A stretch of 64,000 bases of DNA. Source: Clostridia bacterium. GTDB lineage: Bacteria; Bacillota; Clostridia; Oscillospirales; Acutalibacteraceae. Made by a program: the position numbers and the translations under genes. The notes beneath the pieces are model-generated. The model had not been told where the DNA came from. It did not search any database and saw only the letters and a program-made list of their open reading frames with translations. This document shows positions 1-7,635 of the stretch, piece by piece; within the stretch, counting starts at the first letter, position 1; every line of letters begins with the position of its first letter. The stretch covers positions 106,183 to 170,182 of the forward strand of contig JAGADF010000010.1 in the NCBI GenBank assembly GCA_017613735.1, in the 5' to 3' direction.

Positions 1-490
1 CGCTCTTGCCGATTTCAACAGTGGCGTTACCCGTAACGGGGTCAACCCTGAGAACCTTTGCGTTGACGATTTCCTGCTGCTTGGACTGGAATTCCTTAAG
101 CATAATGCCTTTTTCCGCGTCGCGAAGTCCCGAGCGGATGGCGTGCTTTGTGGACTGAGCCGTGATTCTTCCGAATTCCTTCGGGTCAAGGTCGACTTCG
201 ATAACGTCGCCGAGCTTTGCGTTTTTCTTGAGCTGCTGAGCCTGTTCAAGAGTCAGTTCGATTGTGGGCTTTTCTACTTCTTCAACAACCGTCTTCTTAA
301 CGAAGATTCTTAAAATATTCTTGTCGGGATTGATTTCGCAGCCGACGTTTTCTTCTTCGCAGTCGTTGAGCTTTTTAACCTGGGTTAAAACTGCGGTCTT
401 GATTCTTTCATAGAGAAATTCGGCGGGAATTCCTCTTTCCTTTTCCATAAGGTTGACCGCTTCAAAAAATTCCTTGTTCTGCTTACTCAT
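1..490 (-). CDS. nusA: Transcription termination/antitermination factor NusA (N-terminal part, cut by window edge)
   Basis: The reverse strand starts MSKQNKEFFEAVNLMEKE and continues through about 163 residues to the window edge. The segment with Leu-Tyr-Glu-Arg-Ile-Lys-Thr-Ala-Val and the later stretch ending RITAQSTKHAI are typical of the NusA N-terminal RNA-polymerase-binding domain. NusA binds RNA polymerase and modulates pausing, termination and antitermination. The ATG overlaps the 3' end of rimP by 8 bases (ATGAGTAA), so translation is probably coupled. rimP-nusA is the conserved order in bacteria. The S1 and KH domains lie outside the window. Confidence 0.93.
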   Translation of the reverse strand, partial: MSKQNKEFFEAVNLMEKERGIPAEFLYERIKTAVLTQVKKLNDCEEENVGCEINPDKNILRIFVKKTVVEEVEKPTIELTLEQAQQLKKNAKLGDVIEVDLDPKEFGRITAQSTKHAIRSGLRDAEKGIMLKEFQSKQQEIVNAKVLRVDPVTGNATVEIGKS

Positions 491-968
491 TTTCGTAAAA
501 ACCTCCAAAATCGTCTAATTTAACGTATGACGCTTCTTTTTTATTAAAATTAAGACCTCTGCCGTCGTCCAGCTCAACGGTTACGTTGCCGTTGTCGTAT
601 TCGACAAGAGTGCCCTTGTAGTCGCGTTTGCCCTCGTAGGCGTGAATAAATCTGACCATTACTTTTTCGCCGAGATACTTTTCAAAGTGAAAATCCCTTG
701 TCAGCTCTCTTTCAATTCCTGGGGACGAGACCTGAAGAGAATAACTCTGTTCGATAGGGTCAAGTTCGTCCAGCGGGCCGTCAATCGCGTGACTCATATT
801 CACGCAGTCGTCAATGTTTATGCCGCCTTCCTTGTCAATAAAGATACGCAAAAACCAGTTTGCGCCCTCTTTGACAAATCTCACGTCCCAGAGAACAAGC
901 CCGAGTTCTTCTGCGATAGGCTCGGCAAGCTCCCAGACAACGGCGACAGTGTTTTTCTTCTCTGCCAT
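483..968 (-). CDS. rimP: Ribosome maturation factor RimP
   Basis: Protein of 161 aa beginning MAEKKNTVAVVWELAEPI. It carries the RimP features LGLVLWDVRFVKEG, a central DDCVNMSHAID and the VSSPGIERELTRDFHF stretch, and it precedes nusA. RimP assists maturation of the 30S subunit. I chose the ATG at 968 because GGAGG lies five bases upstream. A start 15 codons earlier is open but would run through a leader hairpin and has no ribosome-binding site. Length is normal for the family. Confidence 0.93.
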   Translation of the reverse strand: MAEKKNTVAVVWELAEPIAEELGLVLWDVRFVKEGANWFLRIFIDKEGGINIDDCVNMSHAIDGPLDELDPIEQSYSLQVSSPGIERELTRDFHFEKYLGEKVMVRFIHAYEGKRDYKGTLVEYDNGNVTVELDDGRGLNFNKKEASYVKLDDFGGFYENE

Positions 969-985
969 AACTTCCTCCAATAAAG

Positions 986-1015
986 TTTTGAGAGCGGGTT
1001 GCCCCACTCTCAAAA
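986..1015 (-). promoter_or_regulatory. Leader hairpin in front of rimP-nusA
   Basis: An inverted repeat on the transcribed strand (TTTTGAGAG ... CTCTCAAAA, with an inner GGG/CCC closing a GCAA tetraloop) sits between the promoter and the rimP ribosome-binding site. It has no following T-run, so it is not an ordinary terminator. It may stabilise the 5' end or be a target of regulation. The structure is visible; its function is inference. Confidence 0.5.
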
Positions 1016-1041
1016 GTCAATACCTATACTTACCAAAGCGT

Positions 1042-1070
1042 ATAATACCATATATAATATAAAAAAGCAA
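1042..1070 (-). promoter_or_regulatory. Sigma-A type promoter of rimP-nusA
   Basis: On the reverse strand TTGCTT is followed by a 17-base spacer and TATTAT, about 75 bases before the rimP start codon. Both boxes are close to the vegetative consensus. Confidence 0.6.
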
Positions 1071-1082
1071 TAGTTTTTTACA

Positions 1083-1385
1083 TTATTTTATAAATTCCTC
1101 AATTTCGTCCGACTTAAGCACGTCCGACGTTCTTTTAATCTCTTTTCCGTTTTCAAAAAGCACCAGCGTCGGCGCCGACATAATTCCGTAGAGCATTGAA
1201 AGGTCGGGACTTCTGTCCGAAACGACGTTAATGCATTTTACGAGACCTTTTTCGGCGAATTTTTTAAATTCTTCGTCCTCAATTTTGCAAAGCGGAAACG
1301 CCGCCGAGCTGAAATAGACCAAAGCCCTGCCTTCATAGTGCAAAAGCTCGTCCGTTATATTCGAAAAGTTGACTTCAGTTATCAT
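1083..1385 (-). CDS. Thioredoxin-like protein with a degenerate active site
   Basis: Protein of 100 aa starting MITEVNFSNITDELLHYEG. It has thioredoxin-fold features: a beta strand LVYFSS, an active-site region, the cis-proline segment MSAPTLVLFENGKE and a C-terminal helix. Where thioredoxin has Trp-Cys-Gly-Pro-Cys-Lys this protein reads Ala-Phe-Pro-Leu-Cys-Lys, so the attacking N-terminal cysteine is gone and only the resolving one remains. It is therefore unlikely to be a dithiol reductase. The ATG at 1385 has AAAGGAG upstream, and an earlier in-frame codon is less likely. The gene overlaps the 3' end of the flavoprotein gene by 11 bases, suggesting one transcript and a shared role. Confidence 0.75.
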   Translation of the reverse strand: MITEVNFSNITDELLHYEGRALVYFSSAAFPLCKIEDEEFKKFAEKGLVKCINVVSDRSPDLSMLYGIMSAPTLVLFENGKEIKRTSDVLKSDEIEEFIK

Positions 1386-1947
1386 TTTTGCTAAACTCCT
1401 TTGACAATTCCCCGGCAAGGTATTTAGCTTTACAAAGGTCTAAACTGCCCACGGGATTTTCGTCTGTTCCGGGTATAAAAATATCGGCTACAAGCGTGAT
1501 ATTCAAGAGGTTGAAGGCTCTTTCACACTGCTTCTTGATTACGTCGAAGCCTACACGACTGTCATAGCCACCCGTGACAAGTAAAACGCCTTTACGCTCT
1601 TTCATAAAGGAATACATAACTCCGCGCTCGCTTCGCGCGTTGAAGAACCTTTGAAAACGGTCAAAAAGCGCTTTCAGGGGAGCGGGCATACCGAAATTAT
1701 AGACGGGCGAGGCGAAAACAATTATGTCCGCCATGCCGAATGATTTAAAAAATCCGTCAAGGTCTTTTTTACGGCAGGCGTCCGCGCCCTTGCAGTAACC
1801 GCAGTCGTCGCACGGCATAGGCGAAAGGTCAAAAATGCTCACCGTTTCTATTTCGGCGCTTCTGTCAAGACCGCTTAAAAACCCGTTAAGCAGTTTCTTT
1901 GTATTGCCGCTTCTGTGCGGCGAGCCGAAAATAACAAGAACCTTCAT
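1375..1947 (-). CDS. Flavodoxin-family NAD(P)H oxidoreductase with a cysteine cluster (iron-sulfur flavoprotein-like)
   Basis: Protein of 190 aa opening MKVLVIFGSPHRSGNTKKLL, the FMN phosphate-binding loop of the flavodoxin-like/NADPH-dependent FMN reductase family. Residues about 47-59 contain Cys-x2-Cys-x2-Cys-x5-Cys (CDDCGYCKGADAC), the cluster arrangement seen in iron-sulfur flavoproteins. The following FASPVYNFGMPAPLKALFDR is the flavin-binding segment. It probably moves electrons between a nicotinamide or ferredoxin donor and small acceptors; the substrate cannot be told. It is transcribed with the thioredoxin-like gene that overlaps its end. Confidence 0.8.
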   Translation of the reverse strand: MKVLVIFGSPHRSGNTKKLLNGFLSGLDRSAEIETVSIFDLSPMPCDDCGYCKGADACRKKDLDGFFKSFGMADIIVFASPVYNFGMPAPLKALFDRFQRFFNARSERGVMYSFMKERKGVLLVTGGYDSRVGFDVIKKQCERAFNLLNITLVADIFIPGTDENPVGSLDLCKAKYLAGELSKEFSKNDN

Positions 1948-1982
1948 ATCGTTTTCCTTTAAAAAACAGTCTGCAAAAATTT

Positions 1983-2011
1983 ATTTTACCACTTTTTATT
2001 ACATTGTTCAA
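1983..2011 (-). promoter_or_regulatory. Promoter of the flavoprotein/thioredoxin-like pair
   Basis: Reverse strand TTGAAC, 17-base spacer, TAAAAT, about 36 bases before the start codon of the flavoprotein gene. Confidence 0.65.
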
Positions 2012-2059
2012 TTATTTATTTTCAATATGTGAATTTTCTGTAAAAAATTCAAAAATAGG

Positions 2060-2088
2060 TTTATTAATGAAAAAAACCGTATTATAAT
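2060..2088 (+). promoter_or_regulatory. Probable promoter of the E2-like gene
   Basis: A perfect TATAAT lies at 2083-2088 with a poor -35 (TTTATT) 17 bases upstream, 34 bases before the TTG start of the next gene. The -10 box is convincing and the -35 box is weak. Confidence 0.5.
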
Positions 2089-2122
2089 ATACACCGCATT
2101 CAAAGAAAAGGAGGCGGTTATT

Positions 2123-3697
2123 TTGGCAAAAGGCGAAAAGCTTAAGAAAATCAAGACTACGCATTTCGGCATTCAGAGAAAAATAGTTGCCAATATGACT
2201 ACGGAATCATGGGCGAATATTCCCCATGTAACATATAATTACGAGCCCGACGTTACGGAGTTTATGATAGAGTATAAACGCCTTAATCAGGGCGTTGAAC
2301 CCGAAAAGAAGATTACTCTCAATACGGTTATGCTTAAAATAATCGTTGAGGGACTTAAAGCCGACCCCGAAATGAACGCTCATATCGAGTTCGACTCAAA
2401 GCTCGTCAGAGGTCAGATTCATACCTTTGAAGATATAAATATTTCAATGCCTATGGTACTTCCCAACGGCGAGATGATGACTATTAATCTTCATAATTTT
2501 GAAAGCAAGAATCTCGATGAGATGACCGCGTATATCGCCGACGTGAACAGAAGAATCGCGAATACCGACCTTAACGAGGTTATGTTCGACGTTTCGCTTG
2601 ACAATACCCTGACAGAACTTAAAAAGGGTAAAATCAAAAAGACAATTTACCGTTTAATCGGCTCAAAAACGGGCAAACAGAAAGTTAAAACCCTTTCGGG
2701 CAAGGAAAAAAGCGCGTATTATAAAATCCCCGAAACGGACAGGCTCACAAAGCACGATATCGAGCAGGGAACTATCACCGTTTCAAATATCGGCTCGACC
2801 TACCGTGAGCAGAGGGGCGCTACCTGCATACTTGAGATTATTCCGCCGCAGGTCTGCGCAATAGCCGTAGGTGCCGTTCAGGACAGACCCGTAGTAGTTG
2901 TTAACGAACAGGGCGAAAAGGAAATTGCAATCCGTCAGATTATGCCCTTGTGTATTGCCTTTGACCATCGCGCGCTTGACTTCGGCGAAATCGTTCCGTT
3001 CTTAAAGAAGCTCGATTCGATTTTTGAAGAGCCCGAAATAATTCACACCTGGAAGAACGAGAAATTAAGCGACGAAAGCATGGCTGAAATCAAGTCCGAG
3101 CGTGAGGAACGCGAGGCTAAGTATCAGCTGAGCAAGGAACGCGAGAAAGAGCGCAAGGAAGCCGAAAGAGCAGCCGAAAAGGCTCAGAAGGAAGCCGAAA
3201 GACTTCAGAAAGAGGCTGAGCGCAAGGAAAAAGAGGCTAACGAAAAGCTCGAAAAAGCTCAGAAGGACGCTGAAAAGGCATTAAGGGAAGAGCTTGAACG
3301 TCAGGAGAAGGAAGCCAAGGAGGCTGAAAAGGCAAAAAACGAAGCCGAGGAAAGGGCAAAGAAGGAAGCAGAGAAAGCCCGCAAAGAGGCTGAAAAGGCC
3401 GAAAAAGAGGCTGAAGAAAGGGCGAAGAAAGAGGCGGAGAAAGCCAGAAAGGAAGCCGAAAAAGCCGAAAAAGACGCTGCGGAAAAAGCAAAGAGAGAAG
3501 CCGAAAAAGCCAAGAAGGAAGCCGAAAGAGCGGAAAAAGAGGCAGAAAGACTTCGCGAAAAGGAAGAAAAGCAGCAGCGTGAAATAGAAAAGGCTCAGAA
3601 AGAGGCGCAGGAGGCTAAACAGAAAGCCGAAGAGGCTCTTCAGAAAGCTGAGGAAGCCAAGAAAAATGCCGAAAGCGTGCTTAATGACGACGAATAA
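2123..3697 (+). CDS. Orphan 2-oxoacid dehydrogenase E2-type acyltransferase with long charged C-terminal helix
   Basis: Protein of 524 aa. Residues about 1-320 match the catalytic domain of dihydrolipoamide acyltransferases, including GTITVSNIGS, the IIPPQVCAIAVGAV core strand and the catalytic His282 in DHRALDFGE. The family signature is DHRxxDG, so the glycine is displaced here. There is no lipoyl domain and no E1-binding domain at the N-terminus, and no E1 or E3 gene nearby. Residues about 325-520 are almost only Lys, Glu, Ala, Arg and Gln in KEAEKA-type repeats, predicting a continuous single alpha helix or coiled coil of about 200 residues. Start is TTG at 2123 with AGGAGG eight bases upstream. 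Substrate and partners are unknown. It may act as an acyl-CoA acyltransferase or trimeric scaffold (inference). Confidence 0.8.
   Translation: MAKGEKLKKIKTTHFGIQRKIVANMTTESWANIPHVTYNYEPDVTEFMIEYKRLNQGVEPEKKITLNTVMLKIIVEGLKADPEMNAHIEFDSKLVRGQIHTFEDINISMPMVLPNGEMMTINLHNFESKNLDEMTAYIADVNRRIANTDLNEVMFDVSLDNTLTELKKGKIKKTIYRLIGSKTGKQKVKTLSGKEKSAYYKIPETDRLTKHDIEQGTITVSNIGSTYREQRGATCILEIIPPQVCAIAVGAVQDRPVVVVNEQGEKEIAIRQIMPLCIAFDHRALDFGEIVPFLKKLDSIFEEPEIIHTWKNEKLSDESMAEIKSEREEREAKYQLSKEREKERKEAERAAEKAQKEAERLQKEAERKEKEANEKLEKAQKDAEKALREELERQEKEAKEAEKAKNEAEERAKKEAEKARKEAEKAEKEAEERAKKEAEKARKEAEKAEKDAAEKAKREAEKAKKEAERAEKEAERLREKEEKQQREIEKAQKEAQEAKQKAEEALQKAEEAKKNAESVLNDDE
3345..3545 (+). repeat. Internal tandem repeats coding the charged helix
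   Basis: Within the E2-like gene a 22-codon unit (around ERAKKEAEKARKEAEKAEKE) is repeated about three times with only silent or conservative changes. Such repeats can expand or contract between strains. Confidence 0.7.
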
Positions 3698-3716
3698 TAA
3701 TGACATAAAAAAAGAA

Positions 3717-3747
3717 AGGACTTACCGAAAACGGTAAGTCCTTTTTT
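3717..3747 (+). terminator. Terminator of the E2-like gene
   Basis: Hairpin GGACTTACCG / CGGTAAGTCC with an AAAA loop and six T's following. It is one copy of a 45-bp direct repeat whose other copy is the tRNA-Leu terminator. Confidence 0.85.
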
Positions 3748-3763
3748 ATGCCGGTGACCGGGG
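3719..3763. repeat. 45-bp direct repeat, copy 1 (tRNA-Leu 3' end + terminator)
   Basis: Bases 3719-3763 are identical to 3887-3931. The unit contains the terminator hairpin and the last 15 bases of tRNA-Leu (TGCCGGTGACCGGGG in plus orientation). This looks like an attachment-site duplication or a tandem duplication with a 168-base period. Confidence 0.85.
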
Positions 3764-3886
3764 GCCGACAGCCTCGCTTTGCGAGCTGTCGCAGGCAACG
3801 ATTATATGTCCGTTTTGCTCTGCCTGAAGGCAAACCGCAAAACACGGACAATCGGTTCGACCCCGTAAAATACAATGATAAAAAAA
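3764..3886. repeat. 123-bp palindrome-rich segment between the direct repeats
   Basis: The segment holds two hairpins: 3767-3790 (GACAGcCTCGC/GCGAGCTGTC, TTT loop) and 3809-3849 (GTCCGTTTTGC ... GCAAAACACGGAC with an inner TGCC/GGCA stem). It also holds a T-arm-like CGGTTCGACCCCG at 3853-3865 in the orientation opposite to the tRNA. The open frames across it are not convincing genes. It resembles a small non-autonomous repeat (MITE or REP-like); that reading is inference. Confidence 0.5.
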
Positions 3887-3915
3887 GACTTACCGAAAAC
3901 GGTAAGTCCTTTTTT
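3885..3915 (-). terminator. Terminator of tRNA-Leu
   Basis: On the reverse strand the hairpin GGACTTACCG TTTT CGGTAAGTC is followed by seven T's, directly after the tRNA 3' end. Confidence 0.8.
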
Positions 3916-3931
3916 ATGCCGGTGACCGGGG
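3887..3931. repeat. 45-bp direct repeat, copy 2 (overlaps the intact tRNA-Leu end)
   Basis: Identical to 3719-3763. This copy is continuous with the complete tRNA-Leu, so it is probably the original site. Confidence 0.85.
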
Positions 3932-4000
3932 TCGAACCGGTACGGTGTCGCCACCACCGGATTTTGAGTCCGGCACGTCTGCCAATTCCATCACACCGGC
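3917..4000 (-). tRNA. tRNA-Leu (anticodon CAA)
   Basis: The reverse strand begins GCCGGTGTGATGG and ends CACCGGC plus discriminator A. The acceptor stem GCCGGTG/CACCGGC pairs perfectly. The anticodon stem CCGGA/TCCGG encloses the loop CTCAAAA, giving anticodon CAA. A long variable arm (GGTGGTGGCGACACC) identifies a class II leucine tRNA. The T-arm is CCGGTTCGACCCCGG. Length is 84 bases and CCA is not encoded. Confidence 0.95.
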
Positions 4001-4059
4001 ATTTGTCAACGGTTGATATTATACAGTAACAGAAACGAAAAATCAATAACAAATTATCA

Positions 4060-4884
4060 TTATATTTTTACTTCAAAAAACTTCCCGTTTCCGTATGCAC
4101 AAAGAGTTTTTACGCCGCAGCCGCGAAGAAGCTCAAGCGACTCGTCAAAGAATGCGTCGAGCGTATCGGTTGCGTGCGTGTCGGACGAAAGAATGAATTT
4201 GACGCCCTTTTCGTTCATATACTTTATAATCTCCGCCGTCGGGTAGGGGACCGACCTTTTCTTTCTTGATATAGCGCCCGTGTTTACCTCGACGATTATT
4301 CCCGCTTTTGCTACCTCGTCGGCTGCCGAAAGAGATAAATCCCTGTACCAGCCGTCGTTTTCGTCAATGAATTTTTCGCGTTCATTGTATTTAAGAAGAA
4401 GGTCGAAATGCCCGAGAATATCGGCATAATCAGCCTTCGCGGCGGCTATTACGTTTTCAAAATAAGCCTCGGCATATTTTTCCGCCGAGCCGAAAACCTC
4501 AATGCCCTTAAGCATTTTTTCTTCGCTCGAATCCGCGTAGTGAATTTTCCCGTCAGAGCCTCTGACCGAATGAACGGAGCTGATAATATAATCAAACGGC
4601 TCCAGCTGATTTTTGCTGTAATCCGAATTTAAATCCATCTCAAGACCGAGGGCGATTTCCATTCTGCCCTCGTATTCTTTTTTGAGCTTGTTTACGGTTT
4701 TGATATATTCGCTCTGGCCGTAGGGAGTCATACACCATTCCTCATACCACGGCAATACGCTGTGCTCGGAAAAACCGTAGGTTTTAAAGCCCTTTTCATA
4801 AGCCGCTGCCGCCATTTCCTCAGGAGTGTTGTTTCCGTCGCCGAGAACGGTGTGCGAATGTAAATTGTAAGGATAAGAAATCAT
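4060..4884 (-). CDS. hisJ: Histidinol-phosphatase, PHP family
   Basis: Protein of 274 aa starting [19 protein letters not shown]. It shows the PHP-family metal-ligand pattern: H-S-H-T near the N-terminus, [26 protein letters not shown] and SSDTHATD near the C-terminus. PHP histidinol phosphatases hydrolyse L-histidinol phosphate, the penultimate step of histidine synthesis. The gene overlaps hisIE by 4 bases and is the last gene of the his operon, which supports this role over the other PHP functions (DNA polymerase, general phosphoesterase). Confidence 0.9.
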   Translation of the reverse strand: MISYPYNLHSHTVLGDGNNTPEEMAAAAYEKGFKTYGFSEHSVLPWYEEWCMTPYGQSEYIKTVNKLKKEYEGRMEIALGLEMDLNSDYSKNQLEPFDYIISSVHSVRGSDGKIHYADSSEEKMLKGIEVFGSAEKYAEAYFENVIAAAKADYADILGHFDLLLKYNEREKFIDENDGWYRDLSLSAADEVAKAGIIVEVNTGAISRKKRSVPYPTAEIIKYMNEKGVKFILSSDTHATDTLDAFFDESLELLRGCGVKTLCAYGNGKFFEVKI

Positions 4885-5525
4885 TTCATTTTTTCCTGCT
4901 TAATCTTTTTTTCAACTATCTTGCGGCTGCCGAGCTCCCTTAAAATATCTTCGGGAGTAATGCCCATTTCAACCATAAGAACGAGCGTGTGATAGAAAAG
5001 GTCGCTTATCTCGTAAATGACCTCTTCCTTGCTGTTTTTCGCGCCGATAATAACCTCGGTGCTTTCTTCGCCGATTTTCTTAAGAATCTTGTCAAGTCCC
5101 TTTTCAAAAAGATATGAAGTATATGAGCCTTCCTTCGGATTTTCCTTTCTTCCGGCTAAAAGCTCATAGAGCATATCTACTGAAAAATCGGGAGTTTCCC
5201 CGTTTTCATAAAGAAGCGACGAAAAGCACGAATCCGTTCCGAGATGGCACGCGGGCCCCGCCTTAATGACCTCGACTACAAGCGCGTCGTAATCGCAGTC
5301 GGCTTTTATTGTGATAATCTTCTGGGTGTTGCCGCTGGTTTCACCCTTTCTCCAGAGTGTCTGACGGCTTCTTGAATAAAAGCAGGTATAACCCTCGTCC
5401 ATGGAAATCTTTAACGATTCACGGTTCATATATGCGACGGTAAGCACCTTTTTTGAAAAGAAATCCTGAACGACGGCGGGAATAAGTCCGTTTTCGTCAA
5501 ATTTAAGCTTTGATAAATCAAACAT
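4881..5525 (-). CDS. hisIE: Bifunctional phosphoribosyl-AMP cyclohydrolase / phosphoribosyl-ATP pyrophosphohydrolase
   Basis: Protein of 214 aa. The N-terminal HisI half (about 1-115) has [26 protein letters not shown] and the zinc/substrate motif CHLGTDSCF. The C-terminal HisE half (about 118-205) has the MazG-like helices [13 protein letters not shown] and [13 protein letters not shown]. It catalyses steps 2 and 3 of histidine synthesis. The start shares one base with the hisF stop codon, as expected in a tightly packed operon. Confidence 0.96.
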   Translation of the reverse strand: MFDLSKLKFDENGLIPAVVQDFFSKKVLTVAYMNRESLKISMDEGYTCFYSRSRQTLWRKGETSGNTQKIITIKADCDYDALVVEVIKAGPACHLGTDSCFSSLLYENGETPDFSVDMLYELLAGRKENPKEGSYTSYLFEKGLDKILKKIGEESTEVIIGAKNSKEEVIYEISDLFYHTLVLMVEMGITPEDILRELGSRKIVEKKIKQEKMK

Positions 5526-6283
5526 TATATAATCCTCATTTCAATATTTTCGTTTTTTAGATATTCCTTAAGTGACGGTATTTTAACCTCGCCGAAATGG
5601 AAAATCGAAGCCGCAAGCCCTGCGGAAGCGTTGGTGTTTTCAAAAAGCTCTTTGAAATCTTCCTTTTTACCCGCGCCGCCTGAGGCTATGACGGGTACGT
5701 TTACAACCGAACAGATTGCGTTTAGCATTTCGATATCGAAGCCGTTTTTCACTCCGTCGGTGTCGATGGAATTAAGGACTATTTCGCCCGCGCCGTTTTC
5801 AACGCCGAACTTTGCCCATTCTATGGCGTCAAGCCCCGTGTTTTCGCGTCCGCCCTTTGCGAAAACGGTGAACTTACCGTCGACGCGTTTAACGTCCATT
5901 GAAAGCACTACGCACTGGTCGCCGTATTTTTTAGCCGCCTGATTAATAAGTGCGGGATTTTTTATCGCGCCCGAATTAACGCTGACCTTGTCCGCGCCGC
6001 ATTTGAGCACCCTGTCGAAATCCTCAACCGTATTTATTCCGCCGCCGACAGTCAGGGGAATAAATACGCATTTTGCAACCTCGGTTAAAATGTCCGTAAA
6101 CAGCTTTCTGCCTTCAAACGAAGCGGTTATATCATAAAATACAAGCTCGTCTGCGCCCTGCTCGTTATAGAATTTTGCAAGCGTTACGGGATTTTCGACG
6201 TCCTTTATGCCGACGAAATTCTGCCCTTTGACCACTCTGCCGTCCCTTACGTCAAGGCAGGGGATTATTCTTTTTGTAATCAT
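5525..6283 (-). CDS. hisF: Imidazole glycerol phosphate synthase, cyclase subunit
   Basis: Protein of 252 aa, a (beta/alpha)8 barrel beginning [20 protein letters not shown]. It retains the catalytic Asp in CLDV and Asp in [12 protein letters not shown], plus the phosphate sites VGGGI and ASGGAG. HisF takes ammonia from HisH and closes the imidazole ring. It overlaps hisA by 4 bases. Confidence 0.97.
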   Translation of the reverse strand: MITKRIIPCLDVRDGRVVKGQNFVGIKDVENPVTLAKFYNEQGADELVFYDITASFEGRKLFTDILTEVAKCVFIPLTVGGGINTVEDFDRVLKCGADKVSVNSGAIKNPALINQAAKKYGDQCVVLSMDVKRVDGKFTVFAKGGRENTGLDAIEWAKFGVENGAGEIVLNSIDTDGVKNGFDIEMLNAICSVVNVPVIASGGAGKKEDFKELFENTNASAGLAASIFHFGEVKIPSLKEYLKNENIEMRII

Positions 6284-7002
6284 TTCTGCTCACCTGCCAG
6301 ACTTATGGCATTTTTTAAATCTAAAGCGCCCGTGTAAAGAGCTTTTCCGAGAATCGCGCCGTAAAGACCTATACCGTTCAACTGCTTTATCTCATCCTCA
6401 AACGTTATTCCGCCCGAGGCGACAATGTTCATTTTAAGCTCTTTTTTTAACTGCTTATACAGTTCAAGGTTCGTCCCTTTTTCCGCGCCGTCGCGTGAAA
6501 TGTCGGTGTAAATAACGGTCGAAACGCCTTCCTTTTCAATTTCCTTACAGAAATCAACACCGCTTTTTTCGCTCACGTCAAGCCAGCCGCGAACCGCGAC
6601 AAAGCCGTCCTTAGCGTCAATGCCTACGGCGATTTTTTCTTTGTATTTATCGACGGCTCGTTTAAGAAAGTCGGGATTTTCAAGCGCCGCCGTGCCTAAA
6701 ATTACGCGGCTGACGCCGTTGTCGAGATATTTTTTAATTCTCTCTTCGTCTCTTATGCCGCCGCCGATTTCAATAAACAAATCGGTTTTAAGGGCTATTT
6801 CCCTTACCGTTTCAAAGTTTGAAAGACTGCCGTCCTTCGCGCCGTCAAGGTCGACTGTATGAAGATATTTTGCGCCGCATTTTTCAAAGCCCCTTGCCAC
6901 ATCGACGGGCGAGGAGGAATAAACGGTTTTTTTATTGTAATCGCCTTGCATAAGGCGGACGGCGCAGCCGTTAATAATGTCAATCGCGGGAAAAATCTTC
7001 AT
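6280..7002 (-). CDS. hisA: ProFAR isomerase (phosphoribosylformimino-5-aminoimidazole carboxamide ribotide isomerase)
   Basis: Protein of 240 aa starting [22 protein letters not shown]. It is a half-barrel-duplicated TIM barrel homologous to HisF, with catalytic Asp in AIDI and in YTDISRDG, and phosphate loops IGGGIRD and ASGGI. It performs the Amadori-type isomerisation before HisHF. It is 12 bases downstream of hisH. Confidence 0.97.
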   Translation of the reverse strand: MKIFPAIDIINGCAVRLMQGDYNKKTVYSSSPVDVARGFEKCGAKYLHTVDLDGAKDGSLSNFETVREIALKTDLFIEIGGGIRDEERIKKYLDNGVSRVILGTAALENPDFLKRAVDKYKEKIAVGIDAKDGFVAVRGWLDVSEKSGVDFCKEIEKEGVSTVIYTDISRDGAEKGTNLELYKQLKKELKMNIVASGGITFEDEIKQLNGIGLYGAILGKALYTGALDLKNAISLAGEQK

Positions 7003-7014
7003 ATTTTAAATCCT

Positions 7015-7635
7015 TTAAATCTCCGAAAAAGCTTTAAGCATTTTTAAGCCGACCGAACCGCTTTTTTCGGGATGAAACTGAGTGCCGAACACGTTTTCAT
7101 TCTGTACCGCCGCGGTAATCGGAATACCGTATTGCGCGGTTGCAATCAGGTTTTCCTTATCCGTTTTCGCATAGTACGAATGAACGAAGTATACGCAGTC
7201 ACCCTCGTCGGTGTATTTTAACAGCGGACTTTCGTTTTCAATGTGAAGCGCGTTCCAGCCGATTTGCGGAATGTCAAGCCCTTTTTTATCTTCGGGCAGG
7301 TCGTCAATAATCGGAACTACTTCGCCGTTTATCAGCGAAAGACCTTCGTGAACGCCGTATTCAAAGCTTTTATTAAAAAGCAGCTGCATTCCAAGACAGA
7401 TTCCGAGAAACGGCTTTCCGTTTTTTGCCTGCTCGACAAGAAAATCCTTAAGTCCCGTTTCCGAAAGCTTTTTCGCCGCGTCGCCGAACGCACCGACTCC
7501 CGGAAGCACGATATGAGAGGCGTTACTGACCGTCTCTTTTTCATTCGTGACAACGGTTTCAATCCCTAAAAAATCAAACGAGCCTTTAAGATTGAAAAGA
7601 TTGCCTACGCCGTAGTCGATAATAGCTATCATCAA
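7015..7635 (-). CDS. hisH: Imidazole glycerol phosphate synthase, glutamine amidotransferase subunit
   Basis: Protein of 206 aa starting MMIAIIDYGVGNLFNLKGSF. It is a class I glutamine amidotransferase with the nucleophilic Cys in FLGICLGMQLLF and the His/Glu pair in GTQFHPEKSG. It supplies ammonia to HisF. It overlaps hisB by 4 bases. Confidence 0.97.
   Translation of the reverse strand: MMIAIIDYGVGNLFNLKGSFDFLGIETVVTNEKETVSNASHIVLPGVGAFGDAAKKLSETGLKDFLVEQAKNGKPFLGICLGMQLLFNKSFEYGVHEGLSLINGEVVPIIDDLPEDKKGLDIPQIGWNALHIENESPLLKYTDEGDCVYFVHSYYAKTDKENLIATAQYGIPITAAVQNENVFGTQFHPEKSGSVGLKMLKAFSEI

Noticed and set aside
3345-3545. CRISPR-like array from the regular repeats
   Set aside because: The repeats are in frame, have no unique spacers and encode the charged helix.
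3281-3706. Long reverse-strand frames opposite the E2-like helix region
   Set aside because: They are shadows of the low-complexity KEAE repeats (Phe/Leu/Ser-rich), with no ribosome-binding site.
3681-4052. Open frames on both strands across the tRNA-Leu and repeat region
   Set aside because: They translate tRNA, terminator and palindrome sequence, so they are not protein genes.
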